A stretch of DNA of 64,000 nucleotides from Rhizophagus prolifer (GCA_019425655.1 NQWY01024837.1:1-64000), one strand, 5' to 3'; shown: positions 8,910-18,330, numbered from the stretch's first letter. Made by a program: numbers and translations. Notes: generated by a model from the sequence alone, not told the origin.

Positions 8910-11603
8910 ATGCAGTTTCTTCAGAAGATCATTTCAGAATTATTAGAAAATCATCACGACATTTCCGAGCTCGATATTGTTCTTCCTGGAAAAAGACCAA
9001 TGGTTTTCATCAAAAGAATCCTGAAAGAAAAGCATTACCAAGGACTATTATCCAACTTCGTCACTATAGATGAACTCATCGCAGAATTATCAGAAAATGT
9101 AGAGATCAAAGGCATTGCGCTTTGGCTATTCGCATTTCGTATTTATAATAAAATTGATGCTTCCGAAGATTTTTCCGGGTTTCTGAAATGGTTTCCGACT
9201 TTGCAGAAAGATTGGGACGATATGATGAAATTCTCAGATGATGACCAGAAAATCCTGCTTTGGATGTTGGACGAAGAACGTATCAAAAACTGGGGAGAAA
9301 ATCTCGGCGAAGATGACAATCCAAGAAAAAGAAACCTTAATTTCTGGCGAAAAATGAACGAGTTTCTCCCACTTCTGAAATCAGAATTGAAAAAAGAAAA
9401 TCTCGCCACTTCCGGAATGTTATATCAAGATGCTTTTTCCGGAATTGAAAATTTTGCCAAACAAACCAATCGGCAGTTTGTTTTTTGTGGATTTAATGCG
9501 TTGTCAAGAGTGGAAGAGCAATTGGTAAGACAGCTTTTGCAATGGAACAAAGCGGAAACTTATTTCCAAGCCGACAAATATTATATTGACGACGAAAGAC
9601 AGGAATCCGGAAAGTTCCTGCGAGAAACGTTGAAGTGGAAAGAATTCAATGACAATAGAAATTTCAAATGGATTGAAAATCAATTTTCACAACCAAAAAA
9701 TATCAAAACTTACGAAGTTTCGGGAAATATTGTCCAAGCCAAATTTCTTCCTGAAATTCTGAAAAAAATTCCAAAAAACGAATTATCAGAAACAGCTTTG
9801 GTCCTATTGGATGAAAATCTTTTGCCAGCCGTTTTAGACAGTTTAAATGCTATTGAAAGCGTGAATATTACGATGGGATTTCCGTTGAAGAATCTATCGT
9901 TCAGTAATGCTATAAAAAAACTGTTTTATCTTCAGAAACAGCAGGAAAAAAAATCGTCTAGTTATTATTACGCCGATGTCTTACCAATCCTCGAAGAATT
10001 GCCAAACGATGTAAAAGATTCCGAGATTATCCGCAATTTCATCTTTGCAATTGAAGAAAGAAACATCGTTTATATTTCTAAAACTTTGTTACAGGAATTA
10101 CTTGGGAATCTCAGTTATTTTCAGCTTTTACAGAAACCGGGAAACTATCAGACATTTTTAGATCTGTTGATTAAGTTCTGTTACGAGCTCAAATTCAAGG
10201 AATTGGATGATATTCAGTATGAGAATATTGCGTTGTTTGAGAATGTTTTCAAAATCATCAAAAATCAATTATTACCTTATCAGATTGATGTTAAAATAGA
10301 AACTTTGGAAGTTCTCATTAATCAATTGGTTAATTCAGAAAGCATTGATTTTGTGGGAGAACCGTTGGCTGGATTCCAGATTATGGGACTTTTGGAAACG
10401 CGTCTTTTGAACTTCAAGAATATAATATTGTTATCCGTCAACGAAGGAAAATTACCATTGGGAAATACACAAAATACCTACATTCCATTTGATGTTCGCA
10501 AGAATTTTGGTTTGAATACTTTTCTTGAAAATGACAGTATTTATGCTTATCACTTTTACCGATTGATTCAGAATTCGGAAAATGTCCATTTGCTTTATAA
10601 TGCATTGAGTTCCGGTGTTAATACAGGCGAAAAAAGCCGTTTTATCACCCAATTGGAAATGGAAAGTCCGCACAATATCGAACATATTATTATCGAAAAT
10701 TCCTCGGAACCAATTGCTCAGGAGCTGATGAAAATCGATAAAAACGACGAAGTAATGCGACTTCTGAACGAATGGAAAAACCGAGTTTCGCCTTCGCATC
10801 TTGTGACTTATCTTTATAATCCGATTGATTTCTATCTTAATAATCTTCTCAAAACCAGAGAAACCAACGAAATCGAAGAAGAACTTTCGCAAAGAAATTA
10901 TGGAAACCTGGTTCATTATGCTTTGCAGTTTTTGCACGAACCAATAAAGAATAAATTATTATCAGTTAGTGATTTAGAAAGTTTACTTCAACAAACAGAT
11001 TCAGCGATTGACTTTGCGATCGAGAAGCTGAAACACCAGCCGGAATTCTATAATCGCGGAATGAATTACATCCACAAAGAAATTGCTAAAAGGGTAGTGC
11101 GCAATATTGTAGAATATGATTTGGAGTTGGTGAAAAATGGCTCTGCGTTGGAGATTCTGGATTTGGAGAAAGAAATCAACTGTGATTTTTACCTTGATGA
11201 AAATAGAACTGACAAGATCAGTTATTATGGGTTTATCGACAGAATCGATAGATTGGACGGAATTACAAGAGTGATTGATTATAAAACGGCAAAACCTAAA
11301 AACCTAACAATTAATCTTGGCAAAAATAAAGAAGAAAAACTGCCGGAATTATTTTTCCGGGACGATTACAAGCAGGCTTTGCAGCTTTCGATTTATAAAT
11401 ATTGTATCAAATATGTTTTGAACATCAATCCTGATAATATCGAAACGGCAATCTGGTCTTTTGCAGAAGTCAATAATGGTCCACAAAAACTTAACTTTAT
11501 TGACATCGAAGATTCTGAAGTGGAAGATTCTATCAGAAACCTAATTTTTGAAATCCTGAATCCTGAAATTCCATTTGAGGAAAAAGAGAAGGTGAGTTGG
11601 TAG
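8910..11603 (+). CDS. AddB-like PD-(D/E)XK nuclease family protein
   Basis: An 897-residue protein with a helicase-like but motif-poor N-terminal body and a C-terminal RecB-family nuclease domain. The nuclease core is visible at about residues 770-795: GFIDRIDRLDG followed by RVIDYKTAK, with the Asp and the D-Y-K triad that bind metal, then a downstream QLSIYKYCI motif as in RecB/AddB nucleases. Proteins of this kind act with an AddA/RecB-type helicase-nuclease in double-strand-break processing; no such partner lies next door. The start is supported by the family-like N-terminus (LDIVLPGKRPMVFI). The start codon directly follows a hairpin and T run. Confidence 0.82.
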   Translation: MQFLQKIISELLENHHDISELDIVLPGKRPMVFIKRILKEKHYQGLLSNFVTIDELIAELSENVEIKGIALWLFAFRIYNKIDASEDFSGFLKWFPTLQKDWDDMMKFSDDDQKILLWMLDEERIKNWGENLGEDDNPRKRNLNFWRKMNEFLPLLKSELKKENLATSGMLYQDAFSGIENFAKQTNRQFVFCGFNALSRVEEQLVRQLLQWNKAETYFQADKYYIDDERQESGKFLRETLKWKEFNDNRNFKWIENQFSQPKNIKTYEVSGNIVQAKFLPEILKKIPKNELSETALVLLDENLLPAVLDSLNAIESVNITMGFPLKNLSFSNAIKKLFYLQKQQEKKSSSYYYADVLPILEELPNDVKDSEIIRNFIFAIEERNIVYISKTLLQELLGNLSYFQLLQKPGNYQTFLDLLIKFCYELKFKELDDIQYENIALFENVFKIIKNQLLPYQIDVKIETLEVLINQLVNSESIDFVGEPLAGFQIMGLLETRLLNFKNIILLSVNEGKLPLGNTQNTYIPFDVRKNFGLNTFLENDSIYAYHFYRLIQNSENVHLLYNALSSGVNTGEKSRFITQLEMESPHNIEHIIIENSSEPIAQELMKIDKNDEVMRLLNEWKNRVSPSHLVTYLYNPIDFYLNNLLKTRETNEIEEELSQRNYGNLVHYALQFLHEPIKNKLLSVSDLESLLQQTDSAIDFAIEKLKHQPEFYNRGMNYIHKEIAKRVVRNIVEYDLELVKNGSALEILDLEKEINCDFYLDENRTDKISYYGFIDRIDRLDGITRVIDYKTAKPKNLTINLGKNKEEKLPELFFRDDYKQALQLSIYKYCIKYVLNINPDNIETAIWSFAEVNNGPQKLNFIDIEDSEVEDSIRNLIFEILNPEIPFEEKEKVSW

Positions 11604-11613
11604 TTAAATAATT

Positions 11614-11676
11614 TCTCGCAGATTCTATTGATTTAGCAGATAAAATGAATCTGCTAAATTTGCTTAATCAGCGAGA
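11614..11676. repeat. Long imperfect palindrome between convergent genes
   Basis: Nested arms TCTCGC/GCGAGA, GATT/AATC and a perfect inner 10-bp pair TTTAGCAGAT/ATCTGCTAAA fill most of the 83-bp gap between the nuclease and amidase genes. It probably serves as a bidirectional terminator, but it lacks a strong T run and may be a mobile palindromic repeat. Confidence 0.65.
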
Positions 11677-11686
11677 CTAAAATTAA

Positions 11687-12337
11687 TTAAGGTTGGCTTT
11701 TCAGTTTCAAATCAATTACTTTTGCTCTTACTTTTTTCATAAAATCAGAACCCGGGTCTTCTTTACCGGTAAAATATTTAGAATCCGTTTCTTTCCAAAG
11801 TTTAGAATTTCTAAAAACACCATATTCCGAATGCCCGATGAGATATTCAATCGGATATTTTTTTGCTAGATATCTGGTTAATTCCGCGTTGGCTTCAACT
11901 TGCTTATCAGTCAAAGGTTGAGATTTACTTCCGATATTTTCTATACCGATGGCGCAATAATTCAATCCAATTGTATGTCTTGCAAACAATTCCGGGTCAA
12001 CCAATTGATAAACCGTTCCATCTCTGTCAACCAAAAAATGAGCAGAAACATTTAGAGAACTTTGTTTTTTAAGCGTTGCTCTTTGATTCTCCAGATATAA
12101 ATTGTTGAAGTATCTGAAATTGGACTCAATCGTTCCACCAGCCGTGTAATGCAGAACAATGATTTTCGGTGTGATATTCGGGGTTTTCTGGATTAAATTG
12201 TGATGGTCTTTCATATAATCCAGACTCAGTTTCATTCTTTCTTTAGAATAATCAATCGGTTTCTGAATGATTTTAAGGTTTTGAGCTTGAGATATTAGAC
12301 AAAAAACTAGAAATAATAATTGGGAAATCCTTTTCAT
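11687..12337 (-). CDS. Secreted N-acetylmuramoyl-L-alanine amidase (amidase_2 family)
   Basis: A 216-residue protein with a cleavable signal peptide (MKRISQLLFLVFCLISQAQ). The zinc amidase fold is shown by the first His in IVLHYTAGG, SAHFLVDRDGTVYQLV, the ENIG segment, the second His in LIGHSEY and the last ligand in DPGSDF. Enzymes of this family cut the bond between N-acetylmuramic acid and the stem peptide of peptidoglycan, in the periplasm. Its neighbour on the same strand, a DUF1287 protein, is also exported. An inverted repeat separates the two, so separate transcription is possible. Confidence 0.92.
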   Translation of the reverse strand: MKRISQLLFLVFCLISQAQNLKIIQKPIDYSKERMKLSLDYMKDHHNLIQKTPNITPKIIVLHYTAGGTIESNFRYFNNLYLENQRATLKKQSSLNVSAHFLVDRDGTVYQLVDPELFARHTIGLNYCAIGIENIGSKSQPLTDKQVEANAELTRYLAKKYPIEYLIGHSEYGVFRNSKLWKETDSKYFTGKEDPGSDFMKKVRAKVIDLKLKSQP

Positions 12338-12350
12338 TATAAATATTTAT

Positions 12351-12471
12351 AAACCACAAAAGTCACAAAAGTTTTTTAGATTAACAAAAAGATAAAATAA
12401 GTACCGGTTATAAACTCTTTTTTGTTCTTTTTATATCCATAATAGTAATGTCTTTTGTGACTTTTGTGGTT
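12351..12471. repeat. 20-bp perfect inverted repeat, upstream of the amidase gene
   Basis: AACCACAAAAGTCACAAAAG (12351-12370) is repeated as its exact reverse complement at 12452-12471, with an 81-bp spacer. A near copy of the same repeat lies at 13067-13120, so the repeat brackets the DUF1287 gene. The 143-bp gap holds no gene. Confidence 0.75.
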
Positions 12472-12480
12472 CAATATCTT

Positions 12481-13053
12481 CTACTTAGAATATTGATAAT
12501 GCCCCGTAATCGTCCAATCAAAAAGACAATCCTGTAAAACCTGCCCAGCTCCGATAATATGAGAAATCAAATATCGCTTGCCATCTGCTGATTTTTTATT
12601 GACAACAATTCCGATATGTGTCAGATTTTTAGGCAAATCCCAGGTTACAATATCGCCCGGAACATAATCTTTGGCATCATTTGTAATAGGCTTTACTTTC
12701 CCAAATCTCGAAAAGAAAACCATCAGATTTGGGACACGCCGATGATCGATATTAGTATCTGTTTTCTTCAATCCCCATTTCTTTGGATATTTGGAGAAAT
12801 TCTTTGCCATATCTTCGTGGACTTCCTTCTGCAAATCGATTCCCAATTCTCTGTAAGCTCTGATGACCACATCTGTACAAACACCTTTCCCTGCAGGCAC
12901 ATCGCCATTTGGGTATTTTATATTAAAATAAGCAGGGTCATAGACGACTTTGTCTTTAGTCAGATTAATAGCTGCATTGGAGAGTTTGGTTTGAAAATTT
13001 TGTCCAAAAATAGTGGTCGAAACAAAGAATAGAATGACGAAGTAATTTTTCAT
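12481..13053 (-). CDS. Exported DUF1287 family protein
   Basis: A 190-residue protein with a signal peptide (MKNYFVILFFVSTTIFGQ). The mature part matches the DUF1287 family, which has an NlpC/P60-like papain fold: CTDVVIRAYRELG (candidate catalytic Cys), NIDHRRVPNLM, VPGDIVTWDLPKNLTHIGIV (candidate His) and the C-terminal GHYQY. The catalytic role and substrate are not established; a peptidoglycan or amide substrate is inference from fold and from the adjacent amidase. Inverted repeats of one family flank it on both sides. Confidence 0.85.
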   Translation of the reverse strand: MKNYFVILFFVSTTIFGQNFQTKLSNAAINLTKDKVVYDPAYFNIKYPNGDVPAGKGVCTDVVIRAYRELGIDLQKEVHEDMAKNFSKYPKKWGLKKTDTNIDHRRVPNLMVFFSRFGKVKPITNDAKDYVPGDIVTWDLPKNLTHIGIVVNKKSADGKRYLISHIIGAGQVLQDCLFDWTITGHYQYSK

Positions 13054-13066
13054 ATGAAGTTTTTTG

Positions 13067-13120
13067 AAACCACAAAAGTCACAAAAGCAAGAATAAATCT
13101 TTTGTGGCTTTTTGTGGTTT
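13067..13120. repeat. Second copy of the ACCACAAAAGTCACAAAAG inverted repeat
   Basis: AAACCACAAAAGTCACAAAAG (13067-13087) faces CTTTTGTGGC and TTTTTGTGGTTT (13099-13120), an imperfect reverse complement. The spacer is only 11 nt, so it can form a hairpin, unlike the wider copy at 12351-12471. Confidence 0.7.
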
Positions 13121-13131
13121 ACATCTGAACG

Positions 13132-13163
13132 AAAAAACCTGCAAAAATATTCCGCAGGTTTTT
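13132..13163 (-). terminator. Intrinsic terminator of the acyl-CoA dehydrogenase gene
   Basis: AAAAAACCTGC and GCAGGTTTTT form a stem with A/T tails on both sides, 28 bp past the stop codon of the minus-strand dehydrogenase. Confidence 0.8.
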
Positions 13164-13191
13164 GTTAAAAAGATATAAGATTGATTTGGTC

Positions 13192-14373
13192 TTATCCAAA
13201 GGCATTGATGCCAGTAATATCCATCCCTGTAATTAAAAGATGAATATCGTGTGTTCCTTCGTAAGTAATAACAGATTCCAGGTTCGCAGCGTGGCGCATC
13301 ATCGGGAATTCTCCCATTATTCCCATTCCGCCCAACATTTGACGGGATTCTCTGGCAATATCAATCGCCATCTTTACATTATTTCTTTTCGCCATTGATA
13401 TTTGTGCAGGCGATGCTTTATGCGCATTTTTAAGATTCCCTAACTGTAGGCAAAGCAATTGTGCTTTGGTAATTTCCGTCAAAAATTCAGCTAATTTCTT
13501 TTGCTGAAGCTGGAAAGAGGCAATCGGTTTCCCGAATTGTTTTCTTTCTTTAGAGTATTGAACGGCAGTACAATAGCAATCAATCGCAGCACCAATTACA
13601 CCCCAGGAAATGCCGTATCTCGCTGAGTTAAGACAAGACAAAGGTCCTTTCAAACCTTCAATATTAGGAAGTAGATTTTCCTTAGGAACTCTCACATTAT
13701 TGAAAACCAATTCGCCGGTTTTTGATGCTCTAAGACTCCATTTGTTATGAGTAGTAGGTGTAGTAAAACCCTCCATTCCTCGTTCTACAATCAGTCCGCG
13801 TACTTTTCCGTCTTCGCCTTTTGCCCACACTACGGCAATATCTGCAACAGGGGCATTGGTGATCCACATCTTAGCACCATTCAAAAGATAATGGTCGCCT
13901 TGGTCTGTGAATTTGGATTCCATGGAAGAAGGGTCGGAACCGTGGTTAGGCTCTGTCAAACCGAAACATCCGATCATATCGCCTGAAGCCAGCTTCGGAA
14001 GGTATTTTCTTTTTTGCTCCTCAGAACCATATTCGAAAATAGGAAACATTACTAAAGAAGACTGAACAGAAGCCGCCGAGCGAACCGCCGAATCGCCTCT
14101 TTCCAGTTCCTGCATTATCAATCCATAAGAGATTTGGTCCAATCCCGGACCGCCGTATTCTTCAGGAATGTACGGTCCTAATGCACCGATATTTCCCAAT
14201 TCTTTCATTAATCCCGGGATATCAGTATGATTTTGTGCTGCTTCATCAATCTGTGGCATTACAAAACTTTCCACCCAACTTCTTACAGAATCGCGGATAA
14301 GCTTGTGTTCTTCGGACAAAAGAGCGTCTATTGAATAGTAATCTGGTATGCTTGTTAAAGGGTAATATGACAT
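13192..14373 (-). CDS. Acyl-CoA dehydrogenase, glutaryl-CoA dehydrogenase-like
   Basis: 393 residues from the ATG at 14373. A longer frame reaches 14472, but the conserved N-terminus begins at MSYYPLTSIPDYYSID. It has the all-alpha N-terminal domain, the flavin and substrate motif GCFGLTEPNHGSDPSSM, KMWITNAP, the RYGISWG segment, and the catalytic glutamate in VITYEGTHDIH (about residue 372). Overall it most resembles glutaryl-CoA dehydrogenases, which oxidise and decarboxylate glutaryl-CoA to crotonyl-CoA in lysine and tryptophan breakdown. Substrate specificity cannot be fixed from sequence alone. It is monocistronic and ends at a clear terminator. Confidence 0.88.
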   Translation of the reverse strand: MSYYPLTSIPDYYSIDALLSEEHKLIRDSVRSWVESFVMPQIDEAAQNHTDIPGLMKELGNIGALGPYIPEEYGGPGLDQISYGLIMQELERGDSAVRSAASVQSSLVMFPIFEYGSEEQKRKYLPKLASGDMIGCFGLTEPNHGSDPSSMESKFTDQGDHYLLNGAKMWITNAPVADIAVVWAKGEDGKVRGLIVERGMEGFTTPTTHNKWSLRASKTGELVFNNVRVPKENLLPNIEGLKGPLSCLNSARYGISWGVIGAAIDCYCTAVQYSKERKQFGKPIASFQLQQKKLAEFLTEITKAQLLCLQLGNLKNAHKASPAQISMAKRNNVKMAIDIARESRQMLGGMGIMGEFPMMRHAANLESVITYEGTHDIHLLITGMDITGINAFG

Positions 14374-14472
14374 TATTTTTGTTTTGCCTAAAAATAAAGC
14401 TTTTCCTGAATTACCAAAATAGATTGTTAACAAATAATTCATTTTCTGAAAAACGTCATAATTGTGCCGCAA

Positions 14473-14642
14473 ACCGTTTTAAGACCTGCACAACTTTGGC
14501 TGAGCTTATAAAACTAAAGTTTTGTAACCAATCGACTTTTACTTTGATTTGAAAACCCTCGTTTTGTAACAAAAGTAAAAGTCGTTGTGTTTCCCACGAA
14601 TCGTGGGAGACTTCCGCCAAAGTTGTTTGGTTTGAAAACGGT
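14473..14642. repeat. Nested palindromic element of about 170 bp
   Basis: This fills much of the 386-bp gap upstream of the dehydrogenase. Three pairs of inverted arms nest in order: ACCGTTTT (14473-14480) with AAAACGGT (14635-14642); CAACTTTGG (14491-14499) with CCAAAGTTG (14617-14625); and CGACTTTTACTTT (14533-14545) with its complement at 14572-14584. A separate small palindrome, CCCACGA-a-TCGTGGG, lies at 14593-14607. It may be a MITE-like element or a structured RNA. The rest of the gap shows no gene. Confidence 0.7.
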
Positions 14643-14759
14643 CGTTTTGTAATGAAATGAGTTTTTAATTTTTAGATTGATGTTGAAAATATTATTATTT
14701 TTATTAATAAAGTGATTTTGTAGAGTCAACTTAAACTACTTATTAATGACAATAACATT

Positions 14760-15368
14760 ATGCAAATGAAAATATTAAAATGTCTCCTATTTTTTATAAT
14801 CCTATTTATGATAGGTTTTGGTTTATATTTTTACTTCAACACTTACTCAAAATTGATTCCTGCGAAAATTGATTCCAATATTAAAAACGAAAAGATATTT
14901 CGAATAATGGATTTGCAAAAAGAAATTCCAAATGGAACAGAGATTTATGACTCAATACCAAGAAAGAAGAGTTCAACGGTATTATTTTATGCAGGTAAGA
15001 AACCTAAAACTGCAGAAGAATTAAAACTTGCTGGGTTTAATAATTGCAGAGCTGTAAAAAGGGATGGAAAAATAAAAGTCAGCATAGGATATAGTTCAGG
15101 ATTTAGTGGTGGAGGATATGAAATTGATTATTTATATGGAAGATTTAACCTAGAGCCATATTCATTTACTGATGTGGTGCCTGATAACAATAGACAACCG
15201 CAATACAGAATTTTAAAACAAGATGTAACTTTTGATAAAAGATTTTATAATGTGGGAGATAGTATTTATGGAAAAATTGATTTTGTGATAGAGAACAATG
15301 ATTTTGCAACAAAAAAAATACTTGTTTATGGGAATGGTTATTTTAGAACAAAAGTTGAAAAAGAATAG
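14760..15368 (+). CDS. Hypothetical membrane-anchored protein
   Basis: A 202-residue protein with one N-terminal hydrophobic helix (residues 8-28, FFIILFMIGFGLYFYF) that reads as an uncleaved anchor. The rest would face the periplasm. I recognise no domain. Visible features are a Gly/Ser patch (SIGYSSGFSGGGYEIDY) and a beta-rich C-terminal half (ITFDKRFYNVGDSIYGKIDF-like strands). An alternative start is Met3. It stands alone between the nested palindromic element and a bidirectional terminator, so context suggests nothing. Confidence 0.65.
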   Translation: MQMKILKCLLFFIILFMIGFGLYFYFNTYSKLIPAKIDSNIKNEKIFRIMDLQKEIPNGTEIYDSIPRKKSSTVLFYAGKKPKTAEELKLAGFNNCRAVKRDGKIKVSIGYSSGFSGGGYEIDYLYGRFNLEPYSFTDVVPDNNRQPQYRILKQDVTFDKRFYNVGDSIYGKIDFVIENNDFATKKILVYGNGYFRTKVEKE

Positions 15369-15403
15369 TTATAAAATGGCTAATTATATTTTTATTTAAA
15401 ACA

Positions 15404-15428
15404 AAAGCTCCAAAACAATTGGAGCTTT
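15404..15428. terminator. Bidirectional terminator between convergent genes
   Basis: AAAGCTCCAA-aacaa-TTGGAGCTTT with A and T tails sits between the hypothetical gene and the convergent AsmA-like gene, 4 bp past the latter's stop. Confidence 0.85.
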
Positions 15429-15432
15429 ATTT

Positions 15433-18330
15433 TTATTTCTTCTTCAAATCTTTATCAATCTGCTTTTCTGCATTTTCGGCTTTCTTTTCCTGAGCGCGTT
15501 TTTCTTTTCGCTGTTGTACCCGGGATTTTTTCTCTGCACGTTTTTCTTCACGGATGACTTTGTTGGATTTGGTATTATACAAAGCTTCTACAATACCTTG
15601 CCCGGTTTTGCTGAAGATTTTGATTTTCGGTTTCTCATGCGTGCCGGTCACAACAATCGGGAAACCAATCCATCCGCCTGGCGGTAAACCAACTCTCACC
15701 CGGAAATCCAGCAAACCATTAAAACTCGTAGTTCCGCTAATTGTAGGCCGTAGGATAGAAACCTTGAAGGTAAACGGCTCAACATGAATCAGATTATTTT
15801 TGATATGGCTTTCGATATTTACGCCTTTCATATCTGGGTTATTGAATGCATTGGCTCCAATATTATCGCCAATTGTTGATAACATCTTCAGGTTTTTGAC
15901 TTCTACATCTCTCAGATTGACATTTCCGCCACCTTCCAAAGAAGGATAGATTGGCTTCATATTGCTGTCAAAATCACCTTTCAATTTATAATCTAATGAG
16001 ACAATTCCTTTTACATTTTTCGCTGCTGTCGCCATTTCACGCACCATGTCAATTTCATTATAAGCTCTTTGAACATCGAAGTTGTCAACCTTCAAAGCCA
16101 CATCATAATTGGCAGTAATCGGAGATTCATTTTGGTATCTCGCATCGATTCCCATTCGGCTTCCGATGATATCAAACGTTGTATTTTTAAGATAGACTTC
16201 ACCTTTTGTAACCGAAGCCAATCCTGCAAGGTTATTCAATCCAAGCCCTTTGAATTCTACTTTTTTCGCATTAGCTTCCAAAGAAACATCCAGATTGATT
16301 GGGACAATCACAACACCGCTGCTTTTCGGGTATTCCTCCTTCGCATAAGTTACTGCAAGGGATTTGTCTTTGTTGTCGCCTTCTTTCAGCGCCATAAATT
16401 CATCTACCAAAATATAATTGGATTTCAAATGAAATCGACCATGCAACGTTCCTTTTCTTTCTATGAAATAATTGATGGTATTCAATAAATATCCGTTGAG
16501 TGAGTAATCTGATTTCCCGTAATTACCATAGAATTTTCTGAACCACATTTTTTCATTTTCGAATTCGAAATTCCCTTCTTTGATATAGAATGATTTCGGA
16601 AGATATTCGGTTGTAGCTTTGATATTTTTTAAAATAAGATTACCTCTGTTATCGAGTTTGCTGTATTGTCCGGTTGTTGCGTAACTTTGGCGACCATTCA
16701 GGGATAAATCTGCCATTATCAATCCACTGATATCCAAACCTTCTTTTTTGAACACTTTATAGATTCTGCCGACATTCAGGACTCCTTTTGCCCTTATTTT
16801 GTATAACAAGTCCTCAAAATCCTGCAAATCTGCATTCACAAAAACCGGATTGCCTTCAAAATCAAATTTGAAAGGATCGAGTTTTACGCCTAAACTTTTG
16901 AACGTTCCGTCTGTGTTATGAATATTTGCTAAAATATTGATGTTCTGAATTGGATTTGGATAATATTTTGTTTTCAGCCAGCCATTTTTCAGATTAAAAT
17001 AACCTTTCGTTATCGGAAATAATTTTTTGTCTAAACTGAAAATTCCATTAGACTGAATATCAGTATTCATAAGACCTTTTAGTTCAATATCTTTTAAACC
17101 TAATGCTGCATCCAGAGTTGCCAAATCAACCGCACCTTTGATGTTGGCATTGACTTTCATTTCGTTCAATCCCTGCGTTTTCACGACTGCCCGGAAGCTG
17201 TTGTTTTTACCCAAATCAAAACTCAAAGTTCTCAAATCGAGTAGGAGTTTCTCAGTATCCAGCGAAGGCAAATCAACATTCAGATCCATATTAAGATTGT
17301 TCATCGGAACCGGAGCATTACTATTGGAAACAAAACCATTGTTAACTTTTAAGCTCGCTTTTAAGTCAGGTTTCAGTTTTTTTGGTTCGCTGAATCGTCC
17401 CTTTAAACTGAAAAACAAATCGCTGTTTCCTTCAATTTTTGTGTCTTTCGCCCAATTCAGATATTGTGGAGGCAAAACCGAAATCATATCCCGAATCGTC
17501 GTTTTCTCAGAAGCCGCATTTATATTAAGATTATATCCATCCTTCAAAATACTCACAAAACCTGTGAATTTGAGAGGAAGTTCATTGATTCTCAATTCAT
17601 TTTTTCTCAGCACAAATGTCAATGCATTGGTATTAATTCTCGTAATCAAATCTGCGTGTAAAGTTTTCTGCTGTGCATACCAGATTCGATTTAAGGCAAA
17701 ATCAACTTTATCAATATCCAGGTCTGTTTCCAAATCGAAAATATCTTCACTCAATCCACCTTTTCCTGTATAATTAAGACCTTTTGCATTAACCAGAACA
17801 TTGGCTGCGTGATCATTGTATTTGATATTCCAGTTTTTCAGTTTGATTAAATCCAATTTAATAGAAGCTCCGGCTCCGGTCGTATCTTTTGGTTTTTCAG
17901 ACGGTTTGGAAACGTAAACGTTATAATTAGCTTCTCCTTTAGAATTAACAAAAACATTGGCTGCAGCATCATTCACATAGATCTCATCAATTTTAACCTC
18001 TCTATCAAAAATCAGATTTTTCAAATTGATTCCAACTGCAACTTCTTTGGCTGCGAGCAGAGTGTCTTGTTCAAAAGGTTTGGAGCCCTTCAATATAAAA
18101 TCGTCTACGGAAACCGTGAGAGAAGGAAAGTGACGGAAAAAAGTAAGGTGTGTTTTCTTATAATCCAATTCGCCGGCCAGATGTTTATTCGCAAAGATCT
18201 TAACCTGTTGGGAAATGGTTCCTGGAAATAAAATGGGAATAATAAACATTAGAAATAGGATAGAAGCGATTCCAATTCCCAGCCATTTCAGAATTTTAAT
18301 TACAATTGATTTTACATTTCCCACAGTCAT
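15433..18330 (-). CDS. AsmA-like envelope protein
   Basis: A 965-residue protein with one N-terminal transmembrane helix (about residues 14-36, IGIASILFLMFIIPILF) and a long repetitive beta-strand body. This fits the AsmA/TamB/YhdP group, elongated beta-groove proteins linked to phospholipid movement between inner and outer membranes. The AsmA-like C-terminal region is suggested by the segment with SLDYKLKGDF and NVNLRDVEVKNL, and by LDFRVRVGLPPGGW. The protein ends in a lysine/glutamate-rich tail of about 40 residues (KSRVQQRKEKRAQEKKAEN). It is probably transcribed alone. Exact lipid cargo is unknown. Confidence 0.8.
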   Translation of the reverse strand: MTVGNVKSIVIKILKWLGIGIASILFLMFIIPILFPGTISQQVKIFANKHLAGELDYKKTHLTFFRHFPSLTVSVDDFILKGSKPFEQDTLLAAKEVAVGINLKNLIFDREVKIDEIYVNDAAANVFVNSKGEANYNVYVSKPSEKPKDTTGAGASIKLDLIKLKNWNIKYNDHAANVLVNAKGLNYTGKGGLSEDIFDLETDLDIDKVDFALNRIWYAQQKTLHADLITRINTNALTFVLRKNELRINELPLKFTGFVSILKDGYNLNINAASEKTTIRDMISVLPPQYLNWAKDTKIEGNSDLFFSLKGRFSEPKKLKPDLKASLKVNNGFVSNSNAPVPMNNLNMDLNVDLPSLDTEKLLLDLRTLSFDLGKNNSFRAVVKTQGLNEMKVNANIKGAVDLATLDAALGLKDIELKGLMNTDIQSNGIFSLDKKLFPITKGYFNLKNGWLKTKYYPNPIQNINILANIHNTDGTFKSLGVKLDPFKFDFEGNPVFVNADLQDFEDLLYKIRAKGVLNVGRIYKVFKKEGLDISGLIMADLSLNGRQSYATTGQYSKLDNRGNLILKNIKATTEYLPKSFYIKEGNFEFENEKMWFRKFYGNYGKSDYSLNGYLLNTINYFIERKGTLHGRFHLKSNYILVDEFMALKEGDNKDKSLAVTYAKEEYPKSSGVVIVPINLDVSLEANAKKVEFKGLGLNNLAGLASVTKGEVYLKNTTFDIIGSRMGIDARYQNESPITANYDVALKVDNFDVQRAYNEIDMVREMATAAKNVKGIVSLDYKLKGDFDSNMKPIYPSLEGGGNVNLRDVEVKNLKMLSTIGDNIGANAFNNPDMKGVNIESHIKNNLIHVEPFTFKVSILRPTISGTTSFNGLLDFRVRVGLPPGGWIGFPIVVTGTHEKPKIKIFSKTGQGIVEALYNTKSNKVIREEKRAEKKSRVQQRKEKRAQEKKAENAEKQIDKDLKKK

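Noticed and set aside
14514-14729. A 71-codon open frame on the minus strand
   Set aside because: It coincides with the nested palindromic element at 14473-14642 and has no plausible protein features, so it is treated as a by-product of the repeat.
17138-17773. A 211-codon open frame on the plus strand
   Set aside because: It lies wholly inside the AsmA-like gene on the opposite strand, and its translation has no domain or signal; it is a shadow of the AsmA codon pattern. The same holds for 16069-16488 and 10452-10937.
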